64,000 nt of DNA from Stagonosporopsis chrysanthemi (taxonomy: Eukaryota; Ascomycota; Dothideomycetes; Pleosporales; Didymellaceae): positions 186,001-250,000 of the forward strand of contig JAFISE010000024.1 of assembly GCA_022560025.1 (NCBI GenBank), written 5' to 3'. A program made the translations under genes and the position numbers. This document shows positions 45,479 through 57,264 of this stretch, piece by piece. How positions within the stretch are numbered: the first letter of the stretch is position 1; each line of letters starts with the position of its first letter. Under the pieces are notes generated by a model. The model had not been told where the DNA came from. It saw only the letters and a list, made by a program, of their open reading frames with translations, and made no database searches.

Positions 45479-46610
45479 TTAACCAATCAAGTCACTAAGA
45501 GCATTGACATAGGCAGTTGGCACAGTTTGTGCACCCTCTGCCAGAAAGTCGTCCTTCTTGCTCACACCCGTCAGAACGGCCAGCGTGCCACCCAGCTTGC
45601 CATCAATACCGAACTGGATGTCGGTGTTCAGCCTGTCACCGATCATGCACGTTCTGCTCCGGTCGAACTGGAACTTGCCCTCCACAGCATCCATCATAGC
45701 CTGACTCGGCTTACCCAGGGACAGCGGCTCCCTTCCAATAGCCTTTGCTAAACCAGCGCCTGATGATCCAGCTCCAGGAAACAGTGTATGCGCCATGGGC
45801 AATGAGCTGTCAATGTTCGTGGCCAGGTACTTTGCACCGCGCTGCAGGTACTGGAATGCAATTGCGGTCTTGAGGTAATTTGAGTGGAAGTCGAGACCGC
45901 TCAATACAATGCCGACATCGGGGTCAAGCATGCTGCCGTTGGCAATGTTGTCGAAGTCCTCAGGCTCGATGTCCCGGCGGTACGCTGGGTCTGTTCCACC
46001 AATGTACGGGACGCCCTCAGCTTCCAGCTCTTGCTCAACGCCAGATTCGCCAAGGACGAATACCTTATTCTTGGGGGCGGGTAGTTTGAGGATGCGGTTG
46101 ATGTAGACGGCGGCGCTGTACGAGGATCCAAAGATTTCGTTCTGTCCGAAAATCAGCTTAGAGCCTGGCGAGCCCTATTCACAGTGCTTACCACTTCGGC
46201 GGGTATGCCTAGCTTATCAAACTTCTTCTTGTAGTCGGCACGAGACTTCGTGCTGTTGTTGGTGACGAATACGAGCTGTTTGCCTGTGACTCAGTCAACA
46301 TCTGAGCTTGAACAGAGCGTATATGCACTGTACCTTTGCTTCTCAGCATTTGGATAGTCTCGGGTACTCTATCGAAGAGGTGATCGCCCGACCAGAGGAC
46401 GCCTACTCTTCTTCATAATCAGTAGCCATTGCATCACCGCCGAACAACGCCTAGAGGTATAACCCGGAATACGCACCATCACAATCGAAGAGGAACACCT
46501 ATGCATTACTATCAGTAAAGTACCAATGGGCCATATTCATGACCTACATCGAACCTGGATAGAAACTCCTCGATAGCGGCCTTATCGCCAGACAGAAATT
46601 GGGGTGCCAT
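45479..46610 (-). CDS. PHO13: 4-nitrophenylphosphatase / phosphoglycolate phosphatase (HAD family)
   Basis: This cytosolic HAD-superfamily phosphatase removes 2-phosphoglycolate and related toxic side products of metabolism. Exons 46610-46548, 46498-46477, 46402-46334, 46283-46192 and 46141-45479 give 302 aa, the usual length. Exon 2 is only 22 nt and encodes VFLFDCD plus one base; it carries the nucleophile Asp26 and Asp28 of the DxDG motif I, completed by exon 3 (GVLW). Motif II is FVTNNST, and the C-terminal GDRLNTDIQFG carries the Mg-binding aspartates of motif IV. The cap domain lies between. Introns are 49, 74, 50 and 50 nt, all GT..AG. The gene lies between PRI2 and APE4 on the same strand, with 217 bp separating it from the APE4 stop. 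Confidence 0.95.
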
Positions 46611-46828
46611 GTCCCTTGGTAGACCCGTGTTTGCAAAGGAAGATGTTCGTGTTATTAGTTTTGTCCTCAGCACGGCCCGAATGATGATGGGATGCTTGGT
46701 GGGGGGCTCTTAGCGCGGCATTGGACCCTGAGTCACAATTCCGAGGCATTCCGATGTCTGTCAGCATGGTACTCAAGCGCTTCGTATTGTTCTCTGTACT
46801 ACTGCATGTTCTACAACTTAGCATCTAG

Positions 46829-48527
46829 TCAATCGACAATGATGTTCTTTTCCAACTCCTCGAAATTCTCGAAGAAACTATCAAAGAGGTTGACTGCGTG
46901 CTCCACATCGTGTGCACCGCCGGTCTCTCGAATGCTGTGCATACTAAGCTGAGGGTTGCCCAGATCAAGTGTGCGCGCACCCATGGCCGCTGACAACATA
47001 GGTCCAATCGTGCTACCGCAAGATGAATCGTTGCGAACGACGAAGAGCTGTAGTGGCACTCCATTCTTGCTCGTGCCCGATGACGCTGGCTTTGCGCGAC
47101 GAGCAGCCTCTTGCAGGAGGACGATACCTGGCGAGTTTGTGGCATAACGAGCATTGGCATTGATCTTGATGACTGTGCCTTTGTTCATCTCAGGCCTGTG
47201 TTGTGCCTCATATTTGGCCGGGTAATTCGGGTGGACCGAGTGAGCCATATCAGCTGAGATCAGGAAAGAGGTGGACAACGTCTGCTCGTAAGCAGTAGCC
47301 GTGTCAGCATCGATCTTGTCGTACGACTTGTCTGAGTTGCTCGACTCAGATCCAGGCAAGACTGATAGACGGCGGATGACAGCAGGGAGCAGATTTGAGT
47401 CTGCACCCTGTGCTGTTTGCGAGCCAATCTCTTCATGATCAAATAGAGCAATGAGGCGGATGATCGAGTCCTTTTCGAGGCTTGAAGAGGATGACAGACT
47501 CTTGATCAATCCCTCGACACTGCAGTACGACATCATAAGGTTGTCGAGTCTCGGTGAGAAGATGAGCTCGTTGTTGAGACCGCCAATTGCCGACTTCTGG
47601 GTATCATAGAGCACGATCTCGAAGTCCAGAATATCATTGGGGTTGGCACCTGCCTCCTCAGCAATAATCTCGACAATGTAGGAGTGGTGTCTTTGGTACG
47701 GTGTTGCAAGCGGCTCGAACGGACCATCCTTCTTCTCGTCATCCTTACTATCCTCGGTCTTGCCCTGTCTGTTCAGCTCGGCCTGCACCAGCCCAGCAAT
47801 AGGGAACAGCTGTGTCTCCTTGTTGAACTGAAATGTTTCCTGACGATCGAGGTGGATTGCAAGGGTGGGTATTCGCAGGATTGGGCGTTCGACCTTCACG
47901 AGGCGCTGTTCGATCTTGCCTTCCTTAGTTCGGACCATGACTCTTCCAGCGATACTGAGATCACGATCGAACCATGTGTGCCACAGACCACCGCCGTAGG
48001 TCTCGCATGCGACTTGGAGGAAGCCGTCGCTCTGTCGCTTCGATACCGGCTTGATGCGCAGGCATGGAGAGTCGGTATGCGCACCAATCATGCCAATGGG
48101 GTTTCCGGCCTTCCATTGCTTGCCAACAGCAAAGGCGACGATGGACGAGCCATTTCGTGTGAGGTAGTATTTGCCGCCAGGGTGGACGGTCGGTGCCCAA
48201 GAATCTCGCTCCTAAGAGTGGTCAGCTTGAGGTTCAGCGTAGATAATCCATGAGTGCGTATGAAGCAAGCTGTCCGCACGCGCTGCATGTGCATGTGCCG
48301 GATGACCAGAAAGGTAATATTCATGCTAGATGAACCCCAAACATACCTTGATCTGCTTAAAGCCAGCCTTCTCCAGTCGTTCCTTAGCCGACTTCACAGC
48401 ATGAAATGCTATCTCAAATGTCAACAAGGCCGAACGTCAGGGATGCGGGCTGAGACATACGGGTGGGGGAGGCGTTCACGAACGAGAGGAAGTCCTCGGC
48501 GGCTAAGAGGGAAGGTCTGGCAGCCAT
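46829..48527 (-). CDS. APE4: Aspartyl aminopeptidase (M18 family)
   Basis: A dodecameric zinc metallopeptidase removes N-terminal Asp/Glu from peptides; in yeast the homologue also travels to the vacuole by selective autophagy. Exons 48527-48461, 48408-48347 and 48211-46829 give 503 aa, typical of the family. Introns are 52 and 135 nt. The two-zinc site is complete: His88 (GAHTDSP), Asp266 (SPRLDNL), general base Glu303 with Glu304 (DHEEIGS), Asp364 (SADMAHSVHPNY) and His468 (SMHSIRE). The start ATG gives MAARPSLLAAEDFLSFVNASPTPFHAV, the expected family N-terminus. It is divergent from CDH1 across a 0.9-kb gap. Confidence 0.96.
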
Positions 48528-49425
48528 GGTTCGCAGAGCACGCGACTGTATCAGTGTAGGAGAGGTATAACAGCAGGTCGGTGTGGTGGACGTGAGTTGT
48601 AGCAGAGTGGCTTGAAGCGGCTGACGCTTGATGAGCATAAGGATTGGCTCGGGAGGTTCTGTCAACTGGCCCCGCGGTGTGGGGTGGCAGAGGGACACGA
48701 TGATGGCGAGGGTACGCGCTAGAGACGGGATGATTGGCTGCGAGTGCGGCAACGTGGGAAGGAGCGACCAGAACAGCCAAACAAAGCAGGCACGACCTGA
48801 TCAGTGGCCTTGCGACAACAACAACAACAACGCACGCTGCATTCGGATGCCTGCAGCCCCCGTATCTCTAACGTTCATTGTGGCTCCTAGCTCGAGCTCG
48901 CCTTGTTTTGAACGGCTATAGTTAGCATCTCCTTGCTTGCACGCTCATTACTGAAGTTTGAGGGCTCGTTGCTCCCCTGCTCCAAGGCGCTGCGACCACT
49001 GAACGAAAGCTCCGACCTCACAACAAGTCATCCCGGCCACCCCGCCCATCGCGATCGCCCACCAAACAGTTCACTGCTCTCGACCCTGCAATGCGCCACA
49101 CCTCCTACTGACAGTTCAGCTTACTGTTTGGCCCGTCGCGCATTGACGTCTGCCGCTGCGCAGCAAGAGCTGGAACAAACGCCCTCAAGGCTCAAGGGCC
49201 CGCCCGCCGTCACAATCACCGCCTTGATCGACTCGAGGTCACCGCCGCAGTCACCTCAGCTTCCGCTCCTTCTACGCTCTCACCAGGCGCGCGCGACTCG
49301 ATCGTCTCCACACGACCTTAGGCGCCTGTCAGGACCCCGACCTTGACGCTCTCATAACCTCACTTGCTCACCACCTCCACCCAAAGGCGCCTCACGGGTA
49401 TACACGCCACAACGCATCCGGCAAT
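48528..49425. other. Divergent promoter region, APE4 / CDH1
   Basis: No supported gene. A short (ACA)n run lies at 48815-48831. The 300 bp before the CDH1 ATG are rich in C and poor in G on the plus strand, as in many fungal leaders, and contain short upstream open frames. Confidence 0.5.
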
Positions 49426-51335
49426 ATGGCGCGACGTCAAGCAGTACAGCGGTCTACTGAAACAACGCACGACGATGGGGCTGCGACACCGACCCTGATC
49501 TCACCACCCGAGTCGAAGACGCCACCCACTGCCACGCACAAGCGCAACCAGAGCCTCAGCCGCAACTCAGAGCCCGTAGATGCATCAGCACTATCAAAAG
49601 CGCTAAAAGACTTCGAGCAGGCTGGTAAGGCACGAGAACGGACACCGATAGCCAGCCCAAGTCGAAAAAGACCACGGATTCAAGGCGACAGGTGAGTGTT
49701 CGAAGATATGGTCGGATCGCGACAACAAGCTAACATGGGCTTCAGATTTATACCCAACCGCGCAGGCCAAGATCTGCAGGCCAGCTTCAACCTGCTGCAC
49801 GATGACGGCTCACCAGCGACGCCTTCGAAGGCCAAACGCACACCTCACAATGAGTTGCACTTTCAAAAGAGTAAGCATTGGCATGCATGCGTTCTAAAGA
49901 CTACGGAACTGACTCTTCTCAAGCTGAGGAAGCAAATCGGACATATTCAGCGGTGTTGCGCCAAGAGATGTTCGAGGATTCCGTTCCCCAGGCTTTGTCA
50001 CAGCACCTGTCACCGACAGACAGTGGCACCATGCGGTCTGGAGGGCGCTCTCATACTCCTCCAACAAGGACTACAAGCTCATTACCGCCACCAAGTGGGA
50101 CGCCATCGACACCTCACAAGAACCTCTTCTCCTACTCGGGTCAGCCAACACCGTCAAGAACACCATCGAGCCGGCACGGCGTACTCAATCTCAACGCGCG
50201 TGCAGATATCTACAGTTTGTCACCCATCAAGTACAGTAGTCAACGTATGCTGCTTAGCCCGCAAAGAGCGCCACGAGCTGTTTCAAAAGTACCATACAAG
50301 GTCCTTGATGCTCCGGACCTAGCAGACGACTTCTACCTCAACCTCGTTGATTGGGGCAGCCAGAACACTCTAGGCGTCGGTCTGGGGTCATGTGTCTATA
50401 TGTGGAACTCAAGTAGTGGCCGTGTGACTAAGCTTTGCGAATTGCAAGATGATTCTGTGACGAGCGTTAACTGGATACAGCGCGGCTCGCACATCGCGAT
50501 TGGCACGAACAAGGGCCAGGTGCAGATCTGGGATGCGCATACTCAGCGGCGCCTCCGCACGATGATGGGTCACACAGCTCGAGTCGGTGCTCTTGCTTGG
50601 AACGAACATATCCTTACGTCTGGCTCGAGAGATCGCATCATCTACCACCGCGACGTACGACAACCAGATCAGTGGCTACGAAAGCTTGTTGGGCACAAAC
50701 AGGAGATTTGTGGTCTGAAGTGGAATCACGAAGATCAGCAGCTCGCCTCTGGAGGCAACGACAACAAGCTGATGGTCTGGGATAAATTGAACGCCGAGCC
50801 TACGTATAAGTTCAGCGAGCATCAGGCTGCTGTCAAGGCTATCGCCTGGAGTCCCCATCAACGTGGTCTTTTGGCTAGCGGTGGTGGTACAGCGGATCGA
50901 ACGATCAAATTCTGGAACACTTTGATCTCATCAAGTGGTCCATCTGCTTCATCCCTTGCTGCGACTTCGGCGGCTGCATCAGCTGCCAACGCTGCCAACA
51001 TACCCGCCTCATCGACGGCACCGGCCAACTTACTTCAAAGCCTCGATACAGGTAGCCAGGTTTGCAACCTCGCCTGGTCGAAGAACAGTAACGAGATCGT
51101 CTCGACCCACGGATACAGTCAAAATCAGATCATCGTCTGGAAATACCCAAGCATGCAACAGGTGGTCTCCTTGACAGGACACACGTACCGTGTCCTGTAC
51201 CTTGCAATGAGTCCAGATGGTCAAGTCATAGTCACAGGTGCTGGCGATGAAACGCTTCGATTCTGGAACGCTTTCAAGAAGAAGGAACGTACGGGCGGAC
51301 TCAGCAGTATGGACAACTGGGGCGTCATACGGTGA
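49426..51335 (+). CDS. CDH1: APC/C activator Cdh1 (Fizzy-related WD40 protein)
   Basis: Cdh1 recruits substrates to the anaphase-promoting complex in late mitosis and G1. Exons 49426-49691, 49746-49870 and 49924-51335 give 600 aa. The first intron (54 nt) splits the arginine of the C-box DRFIPNR (88-94) that docks on the APC/C; the second is 53 nt. FIPNRAGQDLQASFNLL marks Cdh1 rather than Cdc20. Multiple SP/TP sites in the N-terminal half fit Cdk inhibition. Seven WD40 blades follow from about residue 275. Blades 5-6 are separated by a ~45-residue Ala/Ser-rich insert (near 51000). The chain ends in the canonical Ile-Arg tail. CGGTGAGC after the last codon resembles a donor, but the IR tail supports the stop at 51333-51335. 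Confidence 0.95.
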
Positions 51336-52393
51336 GCTCCTGCTCACAGCCGCCTGAGTCGACACATTCATTCTATTCAGCATTGGGAGGCGTTTTGGTG
51401 TTTAGGACGCCGATACCATCACATTGTCTTTCTCTTGCATTTGCAATCGAGATCATCTGGGTTTCAACAAAATAGTGGCGTTGCGGTTGCACTCCACACT
51501 GGGCATTTACGCGTTTGATGAGTCTTTGCGCTACTTAAGAAGGACTTGGCGTCTTTCCATGATGGGCCTTCTTTATTTTCGTTCATACATCTTCGGCGCC
51601 CTGGCATGCTGGAATGGAGCCTTTCGACTTGTATAGCATCTACGATCACGACTGTACCATAATACTTAGAATGACCGATATGTCCAAAAAAACACGAACT
51701 TCTATGCCTCATGCCCACACGAGTTGCAGTTTGCTTTCAGTTTGCTGTTCACTTCGAAGACTCGCCTACAATCTGATCCGAGCATCCCCACCACAACGAA
51801 TCGCAAAAGCCATTGTGCCGAATGCAGCCTAGGAAGAGCACTGGGCAAAGAGACTAGACTGCCAATGCTATCATCCCCGAACATAATCTCTATGGTTCAA
51901 TATCATGCCTCCTACTTGTGTCTTGGTTATCAGCACGCGCTACGTCTCCTGTGTAACACTCCCTCTATGCATTAATGATCTATGTATGCCTTATTCGTCG
52001 ACAACGATAGAACAGGTATTCAAAATTCGCGATGATGAATTGAGAGCTGCTTAAGGCTTCAATGTGAACCTTCAATACTGCTTGCTAGGGCAAACTTTGG
52101 AGCAGTCCTCCCTTTCTGGTCACAACGGCGCCACTGAATGCACAGTATCGAATATCTCAGCCACAATAAGTTCCCTTCGTCATAAAGGCACTTTTGTCTC
52201 AAGCTCTGACGTTTAACAGCTGTTGGATAGAGCTCTTCGCCATGCTTCCCCGCCTCACTTTGTAGCTTTCTTCACATCCTGACAGTACTTTCTCAACACA
52301 TTCTAGAGACCTCTCGAGGCAGACACAGTAGAAGCTTTCACATTACGACAGTAACATCTCAGAACGTTACTTTCACGCAGAGCGACAGCAGGC
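51336..52393. other. Intergenic before the Ser/Thr-rich gene
   Basis: About 1 kb without a confident gene. A 20-nt first exon starting at ATG 52242, with a 101-nt intron (donor GTAGCT 52262, acceptor 52362), could supply the start of the next gene; this is speculative. Confidence 0.4.
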
Positions 52394-55300
52394 GTGGCAA
52401 CACGAGCGGAAGGGAGCTTCACCAATTGCGGCTCCGGGAGCAATGATTTTGAGCTTACCTACAAATGTCAAGGACCGGCTTGCTCTAGCCTAGATGGAGG
52501 CTTCCTCGGAACAATATGTCATCGAGATGGAAATAGCAGGCTCATATGCTCAAACGAGTCCAAATGCAAACCAGGGCCACATTCATACCAGTCGAACTTC
52601 ACATTCAGTCAAAACGAACCGGACCCCTGGAGCCCGACAATGGAGAACGATCCAGACACTTGGATCCCTCAGAACCAGCATATCATGATAGCGAGTTGCG
52701 CAAAACTCTCCTTGACGAGTGATGGGACAAAGGAAGGCACACGAGTGGATGACGAGGGCCTGGCAGGCTCTTGCCCAAACGCCGAGGGCATGTTCAGGGC
52801 AACTTCCGATGCTAGACAGACCTCAATATCAACTCCAACACGCCGCCTCCACATAATTGCGACACAAAGTCCGCTCGTTGTCGTGGGAACAGGCCCACGG
52901 CGCCCTATTTCGACAGGATCATCACTGCTCGCACTTGCTCTCACATGGTTGCTCATGCTTCCTGAAGCTCTTGCGTCGGTGGTCTACCGTCGCGACGACA
53001 ACATATTTGGAGGACACAATTTTCACTTACGAGCAACACTACACAAGGTCAACGCCTTTGTAGAGGGCTTCAAGGTCAATATCGTCCAGAGAGCAGGGTA
53101 CCAAGGTATCAACGGCGAAGCTTCTGCAAACAACCTGGTTGCAAATGTAGTCTCGTCGGTGTGCGGTGGTCATTTTATAAGATCAACGCCCGGAGCCTTC
53201 TCGCCTCAGGTGATAGAAGAGTGTGTATCACCGGTCTACGGCGATAAATCGCTACCTCAGCCAGGGCTTGGGTTTCTCGCCGTCTTCGGAGCAAGTTTGC
53301 TTTGCGACTACGTCGTCAGCGAGACGTACCCTGACGGGCGTGACTTTTTGCTAGCTGAGTGTGAAAGGCTTCAGGATCTAGTGCACGAAGCTCCAACATT
53401 TGGCCCAGTGCTGGTCCCGCACATATCAGTTACACGCCCACTGCTGAGTACTGAGGCCGAATATCCTGGGACCCTACCTATCCTTCTACAGCTCTCGATC
53501 GATCAAGCTTCATACCAACCCACTCTTACCCGGACAGGTACCGGGCTACCTGTCCCAAAGGCGGCTACAACACCTCTGAATGTGCCGCTTTCTCTTACCG
53601 CCGAAAAGACCCAGATATCTTCTTCAATATTGGGAACGGAGTTTCTGGGCACGCCGCTCTCCGAAAGCATTTTACTGATTCGACCGACATCAGACTCAAC
53701 AAAAATACACCCTCCACTGGAAAACATCAACTTCGGCCCCAGCCTGTCAAAAGAAAAACCATACGTCGCGACACTGCCGGCTGCACATTCACCAAACCCC
53801 GACTCTCTGACGACACTTTCTCCATTTGTTTCAATGCCAAAACCTTTGGCAAGCTCTGAGAATTCACAAAGCTTCACAGCGCAATCACGTCCCCATGCTG
53901 CAGGGACGCCACCTGCTGGTGCTTCTGCATTGATAGAAATTAGTATAGTATCTCCTGCTAGCGTTGCCTCTGCAGCTGTTCCCGCTATTCCGCCTCGGCC
54001 ATCGCAACCGGACCTTGACCCATCAGCATCCCAATCCACCCCGGCCGCAGCGTCGACGATCTCGATATATGCCACAAGTAAATCAATGTTTAAGATGTCT
54101 CCTTGAGAGAACATAGTAGTTGATATGCCGACATGATCAGTCACCATGCCCGTTGACACTGAGGTAGTTGCTGGCACTTCTGTTTCTAGACTGGAGGCGT
54201 TGCAAGCACCAGACATTCTCAGCTCGAGCAGTCTTGCATTGGATCAGCTGTCTCCAAAGGCAACTTTCTCAGATTCGTCATGGTCAGACGTTGGGGGTGT
54301 TGTTGCCTCTATTTCAAACGCACAACCTGCATTAGATCGTGCAACATCTCTCGCCACCAATGTTGAGAATCTGTCGTAAGGGCAGCGAGAATCTCAACCA
54401 ATGCACAATACAGGACCGACAACACCCGTACAAATATGGTCCTCGGAGTTTGACACTTTTCTTTTGAGCATGTCTCCGTCGTTCAAGTCCGCCGATCTTC
54501 TCAGCAGCCTACTGAAAGTCGATCACCCATCCTCCAGTCCTATCCAGACAACGTCCTTCGATCCCTCCCGGACAATGTCGACTTTAATTGAAGCTCTCAC
54601 TATCATCAGCACAGCGATAGAAACTACTATTTCCACACGATCGACAGCGACGTTCTTGGTGTCTCCTTCTGTGGTTTCACCAAAACCTGGCTTTGCCGAT
54701 CTCATCACTGTAAGCTGGCACGGGAATATGCCCACGACAAGCTCTCCACAACTCCGCCTATCATTAGCACTACCGCAGCCAAGCGACATGTCTCCCATAC
54801 TCTCTGCAGATCACAGCCGTACAACATCCCTGTTTACTACGTTGATCAGCGCAAGTCGTGAACAAATCTCGTATGTTACAAACGACCCAATGCCTGTCCT
54901 GGCGATCCCCAAGCCAGTGTATGTGAACACTACGTCCAGCAACTCTCTGCCCCACCCAATCAAGTCGGTAGCAACGTACACTACACAGTCCTACTCACCA
55001 GTGCATACTGCTTCAACAAGTATATCACGGTCGCTGAATCGCACAAGTATTGCTCAGCTCGTGCATCTGGCATCGAATTCGTCAACGCGCTCGACCGATA
55101 GATGGGCCTATCCCAGTTTCTCCCTTGACGATAATTCTCTCCCAAACTCAATCTTCCCGATGACGGCTGATACAGCATCGTCTGAATCCACTTTAGGGTC
55201 GATGTCTCCACCAAGGCCTAATAAGAGCATCGAGCCAATGAAAGACCAGGATGTGGATACCGAGGTACTCCTCACGGTTCCCGCAACCACAATCCACCAC

Positions 55301-55942
55301 TTGCCATCGATATTGATTTCTACTACGCTCGCAACTTCAACTAGCCAGGTTTTGGCCTTGTCCTGCTCCCTCGATTCCAAGGAATCCACTTTCTGCCCGA
55401 GCAGCGGGTGCGTTAGCCATGAGACAGACGAGGCGAATTGTGGCGCGTGCCACAATCGTGCGGGAGCAGATGCAAACGGCGGATGTGTTGACGAACCAGC
55501 TTTATTAGGCGCATGTAAGACCGGGTTCACACGGAACATCTTCAAAGTTTGTTCCCCAATGCGGACGCCTGTGGCTGTGCCTTCGTTTGTGTTGTTGGCA
55601 TCAAACGAACCTCCGCAGGTGTCTACCATGGCGCTCTCAACACAGGCATCGAATCTCAGATCCATCTTTTGCCCACCTGGCTTACCGAACATATGCAATG
55701 GAGGCTGCTTCAATACCGAAACCGAGCACAACCACTGTGGAGGATGCGGAAAGTTTTGTAGCGGCTCTTGCAATGGTGGGCGATGCCTCGCCAAGCCCGC
55801 GCCATCGCAGTTGCAGCTAATCTCTTACCAGCGAACGGTTACCATCACGAGGGCTCTGACAGAACCACCTGTGCATTCATCCGTATCGTCAACATCTCCG
55901 CCATTGGCGTCGTATATTTGGAAAGGACTAGCTGGTCTCTAA
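52394..55942 (+). CDS. Ser/Thr-rich membrane or secreted protein with STIG1-like cysteine motifs
   Basis: The 5' end is unresolved: the frame is open from 52355 without an early ATG, so a short upstream exon is likely. My model joins 52394-54077, 54141-54375 and 54469-55942. The first intron (54078-54140, GTAAAT..GATCAG, 63 nt) removes two in-frame TGA codons; the second (54376-54468, GTAAGG..TTTTGAG, 93 nt) removes a TAA. The N-terminal ~80 residues contain paired cysteines (CQGPAC, ICHRDG, CKPG). A hydrophobic stretch (SSLLALALTWLLMLPEALA) near residue 190 could be a membrane segment. A long Ser/Thr/Pro-rich, mucin-like region follows. Two blocks near the end, NCGACHNRA and HCGGCGKFCSGSCNGG, follow the pattern of STIG1-type cysteine repeats. 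Cell-surface location is inferred. Pseudogenisation is an alternative reading of the stops. Confidence 0.6.
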
Positions 55943-57264
55943 GGAGTCATTTGCATGGAACGAGTTCCTTAAGATTGCGCTACTCGCCGTTTGCGAGCAC
56001 ACTTCTTCTCGTCCCGTGTGTAAGTATGCAGAATTACAGTACATCTACGATCAAGATCTTGATGGTTGCACAATAGGTAACCTTCTGGGGAGACGAACGA
56101 TGATTGTGGTGATGTGCCGTGAAGGTACGGTTGGACTGTATTTCGGCTACAATCAGCCGAAATAAAATCTTGAAATATGGCCGCTGCCCAACGTCTATCC
56201 AAATCCAGGAGTATGGTCTGATGTATAACTGTTGTACTGCTTCACATTTTGGACGCCGAGTCACGCTGAGATGAGGATCGACTGACAACGATTCAGTAAA
56301 GACCGAGTACGATGGAGTTAATTGGATGCCGCCAGTCTTCAGAAGTTCAAGGATGCTGAACCATACCCAGAAGGAAGGCGCGGGTGGCGCGTCAAGACTG
56401 TGGGTCAATTCAGATGCTGTTCGCGTTGGCGCTGGCGCTGCGAATGTACGACCGTCTAGCTGTCATCCTCGTGTCGTAAACCTTTTCCAAACCACCTCCA
56501 TGAACCGCGGATTGCTGCGACCCTTGAAAGTGCTGGTCTAGCCGCGAACCCATGTGTGTGGATGCAAACCTTGTGAATCCTTTCCATCATGCTTACACCT
56601 ACAGTCTGTGTTGAGGCCTGCCTGGGCTCTGTTCGATCTCAATTAGATGCCCAATATCGCCATACTAGCCTTTCCTCCATACATGCTATCATAGGCTTGG
56701 ACTAGGTTACCCGCTCGGATATGGATCTACAAGACCAGGGTCTGGATGGCTGGTCAGAGTTTAAGCTCACAGTGCATTGCACTATCGGGAACATTAGTCT
56801 ACCATCAATCGGTACAGAACCGAAAGACCCCGTCCATTTGGATTTGGTGGCAAATCTCCTAGCCTCCCCTAATGCAGCCTACCGTTGCCCTAGCGGTTGC
56901 TGGTGAACGAAGACCGCTGAGGATCTGACAGTTGCCATGGTGCTCAACACCCACAGGAAGAGAAAGATTCGCGTTCGTTTACAAGCACATGCACATCATC
57001 CTGCTTACAAGTTCTGGTCGCTTGCGCGACTGACACGGCATTGATCCACACGGCGCCCAAACTCACCCTTGCCCCAATCACGGAGGACAGTCCGATAGGT
57101 ACTTGAGCACCATGACGCTGTGGAGTCTCCCGCTCACAAGAGAACTCGGCTGACCGTTCCGCAGCTTAATTTCGAAAGGTAAGGACCGGCAGTGCAAGCT
57201 CTTTCTGACAACAATCGGAACTATCCATCCCCTTTTCCCAACTACCCATGAGTCGTAAAACAAC
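55943..57264. other. Intergenic before Zn2Cys6 regulator
   Basis: About 1.3 kb without a supported gene. It contains the promoter of the regulator at 57265. I see no repeat or clear regulatory element. Confidence 0.5.

Noticed and set aside
54376..54413. 38-nt intron with a strong GTAAGG donor and ATACAG acceptor
   Set aside because: It shifts the frame and meets a stop within about 12 codons. The 93-nt version with the same donor keeps the frame.
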